NCBI GenBank assembly: GCA_014905825.1
Contig: JACGCN010000012.1
Location: 992,001 to 1,056,000 of the forward strand
Length of the DNA stretch: 64,000 nucleotides
Reading direction: 5' to 3'
Source of the DNA: Lyophyllum atratum
Taxonomy: Eukaryota; Basidiomycota; Agaricomycetes; Agaricales; Lyophyllaceae
The notes under the pieces were generated by a model. That model was not told where the DNA came from and ran no database searches. It saw only the letters and a list, made by a program, of their open reading frames with translations. Shown here in pieces: positions 58,096-64,000 of the stretch; position 1 is the stretch's first letter, and each line of letters starts with the position of its first letter. Both the position numbers and the translations under genes were made by a program.

Positions 58096-58639
58096 TCCCG
58101 TCCCACCCGTTCGTCATACACGTATAATCACGACCATACCTTCTACGTCCCTTCCATGACATATATTTTCCTCGTATAGCATCGGTGTTTTTTGACGCAA
58201 GTGTATGGGGAACGCCACTGGATCCCCCTCGAGTCTCTCGTAGTGCTTCAGGCTCGTGTTGCCGTTCATATCTCGGATTCCGGGTGTGGATGAGATGGGT
58301 TGTTTCAACAGCATTGGTGTATGAACCTTCAACCTGAATCTATGTAGTACTTACTGATGTGAGCTGTCGAAGTAAATGGATTCGAGGGCCGGGTTAGTAT
58401 TCCTTCCACTATTTCCATGAAGGCTGTAACAATGTTATTTTTGAGCTAGAACATCGAAGGATGGACTTTGGACATTCCGCGAATTTTGTTATGCGTTACA
58501 ACCTCCAGCCTAGCTTTTCATGCCTACTGACAACGGCGCCCGGCATCTATCTAAGTCTAAGTACTTATATAGCCACGGCAGGACGTCGATCATCTGCGTA
58601 CTTGAAATATTATATGTCAAAATTACTATATGTTATAAG

Positions 58640-59261
58640 GTACAGTATTCGGTACTACGGGGACCCGAAATTCTGCGAGAAACACGGGAAGACACGCCAT
58701 TGGGATACTATGGAAACCCAGTTTCCTGCACTTAAAGCGCGGAACGATAACGCACCACAGCTTGTATATCATAGGCAGTGGACCCACAACATCCAGCTAC
58801 TACCACATATTTCGCCTGAAGTCCATTCTACTCGAAGCGTTCGTACTTGGCCTGGTTCACGCTCGATTTACCCTGCAACGGCGACGAGCTTGAGAAGCGC
58901 AACCAAGAAATTCTCTCCTGGCTTCGACAAATGGCCCCTCGCAGAAGCGTCCAACCGTTCTGAATAGAGATGGGTCTTCAGCGCAGGATGTCGCTACTCG
59001 GCAGGGAGCGCGCCGCCTCAAATGCTTCGATCCGCGCGCCGACGTTCGGGCAAGTCTTAGTCAAGTCCGCGCATATCACAAAAAGCTCGTTTCAAGCCCA
59101 GCGGAGACACCAACATCGGATCAGATTCTCTTGTTTACGCAAGGGAATTGGCAGTCGAGGCTCTTCCCGGACCCCAGCTAACCACCGAGTTCAACAATTA
59201 TCTTGATTCTGATTCCGACAAAACTTACGACACGGAAACCGAGACAGCAAGCAGCTCCTAA
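58640..59261 (+). pseudogene. Decayed partial tandem copy of the 56.7-58.1 kb gene
   Basis: It resembles only the 3' third of the upstream gene: EKHGKTRHWDTMETQFPALK against KKGLDRHWNSLETLFPMLK, then in a shifted frame RNQEILSWLRQMAPRRSVQP against NNSEFVSRLRRTAPSRKRL, and finally LDSDSDKTYDTETETASSS against DSDTDSTYDTETIAST with a stop at 59259-59261. At least one frameshift and in-frame stops occur between these blocks, and the N-terminal two thirds are absent. Confidence 0.65.
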
Positions 59262-60869
59262 CATTCTTGTGTTTGGCTACAACCGGTGTCATTCGGCGGT
59301 CCGATGTATGGATATGTGATCTCGAACTCGAAGGGGTAGCCAGTTTCCACGGATAAATTCGGAGGACAGAAAGCGGTCAAGTACATTTTGAGAACGTTCA
59401 GTTCGGCTCTGTGCAGTGTTTGTACATCAGCTGTGATTCAAAAGGGTCCATGGGCGTATACTTGAAGGCGATGGGTATTATGAGACGCCGTCCCAAATGC
59501 TCATCTCGAGACAGAGCAACCAAAAGTCAAGAGCGGCAAGGTAAGCAGGCACTACAGTTCTTGTTTTGTCCTCTTGAGCCATGCTTGATGCCGATCATCG
59601 AATGACGTTGGAAAGATTAACGCCCTGACAGGCTTTATCCAGGCAGCATGTAGGTCAAGATCATGACGAGCCCTATGAGCGCCTGCCTTCGCCCGTGGAA
59701 TTGGGACAAACTCGTTTGCCGGTGGGTGGGGGCACGGAAGGGAATCATGAGGGGCGCTGCCCTAAGTCGTCCGTGTCGAACAACCAGGTGAGTCTAGTGA
59801 AAATATCCGAGCCTAGAGAGTCCGTTGGGTTTCCGTTGAGGATGAACGCCTACAATCCACATTCACTCAATGCGGAAGTCGCCGCCAGCGCCAACTAGAT
59901 TTGGACATTTTCAGCCGCGGAACTGCTGTACACCCGGTACAATGGAAGAGTTCATGTCCCTCCGGGAACTGGAGGACGGGGGTAGCTAGGAAAGCTCCAG
60001 ATAAAGGGCGTGGAATTTGCAGTTCCCGATGTTTTGAGAGGTGTGCCACATGGCTGTGCGAGTGTACTTATATGGAAACGGTTTGCACAACGTGGTCTCG
60101 ATTGGACGTCTGTTAGTACTCGTACTGATGCGATCGTTGGCTGAGTGCAGTGATCAAGGACTTGAGAGAAAAATCAGACATGAGGATATCAACCTAAGGA
60201 TCAGAAGAAGCGAACGCGTCGTTGAATGCGAATCAGTTTCGGGTGTCGGCTCACAGCACTCACACTTGAGCTTGAAGAGTCACTTGTAACCGCTGGTTGA
60301 CTGCAGTCGGCTGGCGCCGCGATAGGCATTTGCTTTGGATTGCAGATATACGGCACACGTCTGAGCGAGAGAATCAATAAATTAGCAGATCAGTGAACGG
60401 TAGCCAGTAATTCAAATTGAACAACAGCCATGGTTGATAACACAGACAACCAAAGCAAAATAGCGACGGCTTCCGAACGTTCTACGATTGTTTTTCTATT
60501 GTTTTTCTATCGGATTTCTAGTTCAGTGAACTCGAGCCGTTGAATTCTCTGCTGAACGACTCTTACGACAAGATTTTACGTTCAATTCCACAGCTTCAAG
60601 TCGAGTACTTCGTTACAAGAAGGGAGGTTTCTGTATGGCCAGGGCAGATATCAGGGTGGTCTCCACGCCCTTCAAGACGCAGAAATTCCGAAACTATCAT
60701 TTTGATTCCAAAGAAACATCGGCGTTCGCCGTCGCCATGATCATGCGGTATCAATATACGAGAGGGATCTGCCCATGTCATATCACTTCGTCTCCCCCAC
60801 CTCGGTAGTCGAGAGTGATACCCACCCAGGCGCTTTGTAGCACCACGAATTCTAGCCCTCACGACCGTC
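59262..60869. other. Gene-poor interval
   Basis: About 1.6 kb with short open frames lacking motifs. A small duplication (TTGTTTTTCTATTGTTTTTCTAT) lies near 60487-60510. The end should hold the promoter of the next gene. Confidence 0.35.
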
Positions 60870-61687
60870 ATGACGATGTTCAGAATTTGGACTGCTTCTC
60901 TCCTGGTGGTTATGTTCGGTCTCTTTGCGGGAGCGTCTCCCACAGTCCATTCATCGGACGACCTGTTGGCGCTGCAGCGTCGGACAAACCCCCCCTTCTT
61001 CCCAGAAACTCCTGCGTCGTGTCCCATATGTGCACAGGTATGTAGCGTATCTCCATTCCGTTTTAGTCTCATGTTTTTTTGTATGTGGTGAGTCTACCAA
61101 GGCTCGAATCAACCTGAATCGACTACTGACTCAGGGTATAGTGTTTGCTTATCAATGGATCTTAGAATTATGACGGAATCAACAGTTGTGCGGCTGCTGC
61201 TCCAGTGCTGACGAATTTCACCAACGTGTGCAACATCACTACCCCCCGCCCTATTTTCCCTGACGAAATTGCTATACCACAGATCATTTTCAACCCAGGA
61301 GCATTCATAGACGTCATTAAATGTGCCTGCACTGACACATTCCAATCTGCCTACCCCCAGTGTGTCGACTGGTACGTTTGCACCAACGATGATCTAACCT
61401 GAATCTAACATATCTCGTTTGGCAGCTTCACCAAGACCAACCAAACGGAGGTCTTGAATTACAACACACAGGACCTTCCTGGTATTGTCAGTGGGATGCG
61501 AAAGATCTGTGCCCTGCAGAGTTCACTCCTGGGCAACGTGTCGAACACGAATGGAGAGACGACCCCTGCTGCGAGCTCTCCACCCCCAGCACCGACTTCG
61601 GCCGCGTCGAGCAATGCGGTTTGGGAAGGCATCATAATGTTGACCCTGCTGGCTATGTCAGTTGGCAGCCTGAATTTCAGCCTGTGA
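60870..61687 (+). CDS. Small secreted GPI-anchored protein
   Basis: The ATG at 60870 (a second lies at 60876) opens a signal peptide, MFRIWTASLLVVMFGLFAG. The mature part starts near SPTVHSSDDLLALQRR, including LQRR, a possible Kex2-type site. An intron from about 61036 to 61169 joins PICAQ to NYDGINSCAAAAP. The Cys-rich core contains TNFTNVCNIT, FIDVIKCACTDTFQSAYPQC and, after a second intron (about 61371-61423), FTKTNQTEVLNYNTQDLPG and MRKICALQ. A Ser/Pro/Ala-rich spacer leads to a hydrophobic C-terminus, VWEGIIMLTLLAMSVGSL, consistent with GPI attachment. Stop 61685-61687. Several N-glycosylation sequons. Function unknown; cell surface expected. Confidence 0.75.
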
Positions 61688-61984
61688 TCATTGAGGGTTG
61701 CAGGAGACGATGGTCATATTTAAATAAACAAATGACTTACGACATGTAACGACACACATGAATACGCCAACGATGTTTCCTTCAAGGTTACAGACATCTT
61801 GTGGATGTCCCATTTATAATGGCGTAATATAGCTACACTGGAGTCAAGTACACTATGTGCGAATGCTGTAGTATTCGCCGACGGAAAGCCGAGCGATATT
61901 GTTAATGACAGATGATGCAAGCGATGGGGGGAGAGGAGATACATAGGCGATGACGAGAAACCAATACAGGACGACACAAACTGT
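61688..61984. other. Convergent intergenic region
   Basis: Lies between the GPI-protein gene (plus) and the Cdc20-like gene (minus). Only 3' UTR sequence is expected. Confidence 0.4.
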
Positions 61985-63776
61985 TCAGCGGATCGACCAC
62001 TTGTCAAAAGCGCTTTCTCTCTTGCCAGTGTCTGCGCGCTTGCTCCAGACATGCCACTTCTTTATCGTCTCCTCCCTTGGACAGACTGTGAACAAATCCT
62101 CGCCATTCGGCCCTAGACAACTGTGAGTTACGGGGCCGAAGTGGGCGGACGTGAGGGTGAGGAGTCGTTTCCCAGAAGGGTACTCGTGAACGGCGATGGC
62201 GTTAGCGAGTGGGAGCAGTTGGGTTCGTGGTGGAGCGATTGATGTTGAGCCGCGACCAGGCGCGAGCGCGGGTTCGAATGAAGAGCCATGCGTACTTAGT
62301 AGCTCCTTGCAGTGGGGTGACCATTGAAGGGACATCACTGTTGTATTAAGGGATATGGTCTCGATAGGCTTGGGCACCGCTGAGGGCGATGATGAACTCC
62401 AGATGCGAATCTTGCCCTCCGGATGGAAACTTCCTGTTGCAAGAAGATCAGGCTTCCACGGACACCATGCTAAGGCCTATCCCAAAAGAAATGAGTAAAG
62501 ATCGACTTCAAAGTACTAGTCTGACCTTGACTGGACCGCGGTGCCTCATTTTCGAACCCTGGGTACCCTCTTCAAGAAGCTCCTTGCCTGCTCGCATGTC
62601 CCAGATATAGACCATCCCAGAGCCATCGCTGCTCGCCATCATCGACCCACCTGTGTTCCACTTGACGGCATGCACTCTGCCTTTGTGCACTGTAACTCGT
62701 TTCGCCTCTTTCTTCGAGCGCACATCAAATAGCGATAATGTGCCGTCATGAGAGCCCACAGCCAGCAAATCCCCATTCCAATCCATGCCACCGATGCCCG
62801 TAAAGTGAGTCTCCCTCCACATCCTGAGGAACGACCCGCCACCCGTACCCTCACCTACGTCCCACACCTGTACAATCCCCGTGCTCGTCCCCAGGGCCAA
62901 GGTAGATTCCCGACCGGGCCCAGCCCACGTTATCGTGCGCAGCTCTCCGGGTGTGTCCGCGTCTAGCTTACACATGCGATAAACGGCACGGCTGAGGAGG
63001 TTCTGATAGAAGACGTCGGTACCGCATGCGACTGCGATGAGGTTCTTCTGCGACCAGGAGATGGGGCTTGCGAAGGGGTCTTTGGATATCCCGGGGCCGT
63101 CCAGCGTCAACGTGGGTTGCTTCCGTTTGCTGAGGTTCTCGGTTACTGAGGACAACCGGGGTCGGGGCGGGCTGTGAAATAAAGAGGAGACGCTGCGCCG
63201 AAGCATGTTGTACATGTTGCTGTCGTCTCGGGTATGTGGCATGTTCTCTTGGCTTTCCTCCTTGAAGCTAAAGATTCGATTGTCGGAGAGACCAAACTGG
63301 CGGCTTATGCGGTTCGTTCGCGGCGTCACGTTAAGTGGCATAACATTCTTCGGTCGTGAGGGAACGAATCTGTCCAACTACGGTTCTCAAATTAGTCCAA
63401 GGCTGATACTAGGCTGCTGAAGTCGACTCACAGATCTTGCTGTATATAGTGCGGCTCCATCTGTATAATCCGGTTGCAAATCTAGTTCAGCGCCAAGCAC
63501 TGACAGTCTTCTCTTCTTCATAGAGGAACGTCTGGAGAGTGATGCATATGACGAGACGCGTTTCCTTGAGGGTAGGGGGGTTTCTGTCGTACATGATCCG
63601 ACAGGTAGTTCATTACTGGCCAAGAATCAATACTATACGACGAAATAATCAAGATCTACGCACGCAGGCATTACTGTAGACCTTCCAGAGGTACTGGGCA
63701 GTGAGATGGATGAAGATGGTTTGGGGAGTGGAGTAGGTGGTGGCGTTGGTGGCAAGTGAATTTCAGAATCACTTTG
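61985..63776 (-). CDS. Divergent Cdc20/Cdh1-family activator of the anaphase-promoting complex
   Basis: WD40 protein that would recruit substrates to APC/C. The N-terminal exon (open from 63776, no ATG found) reads IHLPPTPPPTPLPKPSSS. A 66-bp intron follows, then VSSYASLSRRSSMKKRRLSV and, after a further intron (about 63380-63430), the C-box DRFVPSRP near 63360. The beta-propeller follows: DPFASPISWSQKNLIAVACG, TSTGIVQVWDVGEG, GGMDWNGDLLAVGSHDGTL, SLFDVRSKKEAKRVTVHKGR, VHAVKWNTGGSMMASSDGSG, MVYIWDMRAGKELLEEG. After an intron near 62475-62525 come LAWCPWKPDLLATGSFHPEG, TTVMSLQWSPHCKELLSTHG and LFTVCPREETIKKWHVW. The protein ends DKWSIR, the Ile-Arg tail that docks on APC3 (stop 61985-61987). 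The propeller is more diverged than in mitotic Cdc20 or Cdh1, so a meiosis-type activator is possible. The true first exon is not resolved. Confidence 0.82.
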
Positions 63777-64000
63777 TTAAACAGCTTGATCGTCCACGTG
63801 ACCGTTCGTCGATCAAATCTAATCAGATTTGAGATTACAAGTCCACCTAATAAGATAACTCTGTTCATGCAACGCTCTTGAAGCTTCCATAGACTCTATA
63901 TTGACCAAGTTTCACACCAGAATCGTCATGGATCTAGGGATTGGGGGTTATATAAGCGGTAGCAGAGTTATTGGTATTGATATTCTGCCTACATCAGACG

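Noticed and set aside
60596..61072. 158-codon minus-strand frame
   Set aside because: It overlaps the signal-peptide exon of the secreted GPI protein and has no motif of its own.
1..64000. CRISPR arrays, insertion sequences, operons or bacterial-type features
   Set aside because: The window is clearly fungal nuclear DNA; no regularly spaced repeats, bacterial ribosome sites or transposase genes were seen.

Overview
The window is nuclear DNA from a filamentous basidiomycete, most likely an Agaricomycete and possibly a polypore. Nearly every gene is broken by many short (about 45-65 bp) GT-AG introns. Several gene families typical of mushroom-forming fungi are present: a DUF6534-type seven-helix protein, F-box proteins, an F-box-like expanded family, a mushroom-type coiled-coil family and an extra G-alpha. 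There are no operons, no rRNA and no tRNA that I could support. Gene models were made by eye from reading frames, splice signals and conserved motifs, so exon borders are approximate unless stated.

0-12 kb: a secreted or membrane multidomain protein (four LysM motifs, two EF-hands, a membrane helix and a papain-like peptidase domain); a KRE6/SKN1-type beta-glucan synthesis protein (minus); adenylosuccinate lyase (minus); a Ser/Pro-rich hypothetical protein (minus). 13-22 kb: a DUF6534-like membrane protein, an F-box/LRR-like protein, and a large coiled-coil protein with an Ile-Tyr-Gly/Ala-Pro repeat tail. 21.4-25.1 kb: a recent tandem duplication of an acyl-protein thioesterase-type hydrolase, which also carries a broken copy of the first exon of the coiled-coil gene. 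25.1-27.6 kb: coding-like pieces on both strands without a clear gene.

27.6-39 kb: housekeeping block with a G-alpha-like GTPase, an NHX1-type Na+/H+ exchanger, OXA1 mitochondrial insertase placed head to head with a DUF202 membrane protein (start codons 80 bp apart), a 2.3 kb gene-poor gap and a second coiled-coil protein. 39-50.7 kb: three intact members of one F-box-like family plus a single-exon relic, interrupted by translation factor eEF1B-alpha (EF-1-beta type). 50.9-53.4 kb: a complete cyanamide hydratase-like HD-domain enzyme and a GPI-anchored secreted protein. 53.4-60.8 kb: mostly gene-poor, with a direct repeat, orphan coding-like exons, an unrecognised gene with faint kinase-like features and its decayed tandem copy. 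60.9-64 kb: another GPI-anchored protein and a divergent Cdc20/Cdh1-type activator of the anaphase-promoting complex.

The genes do not form one pathway. The strongest themes are cell wall/secretion (LysM protease, KRE6, two GPI proteins), local gene birth and decay by tandem duplication (thioesterase, F-box-like family, the 56.7 kb gene), and splicing curiosities (a 5-nt microexon, a GC-AG intron, and paralogues with shifted splice sites).
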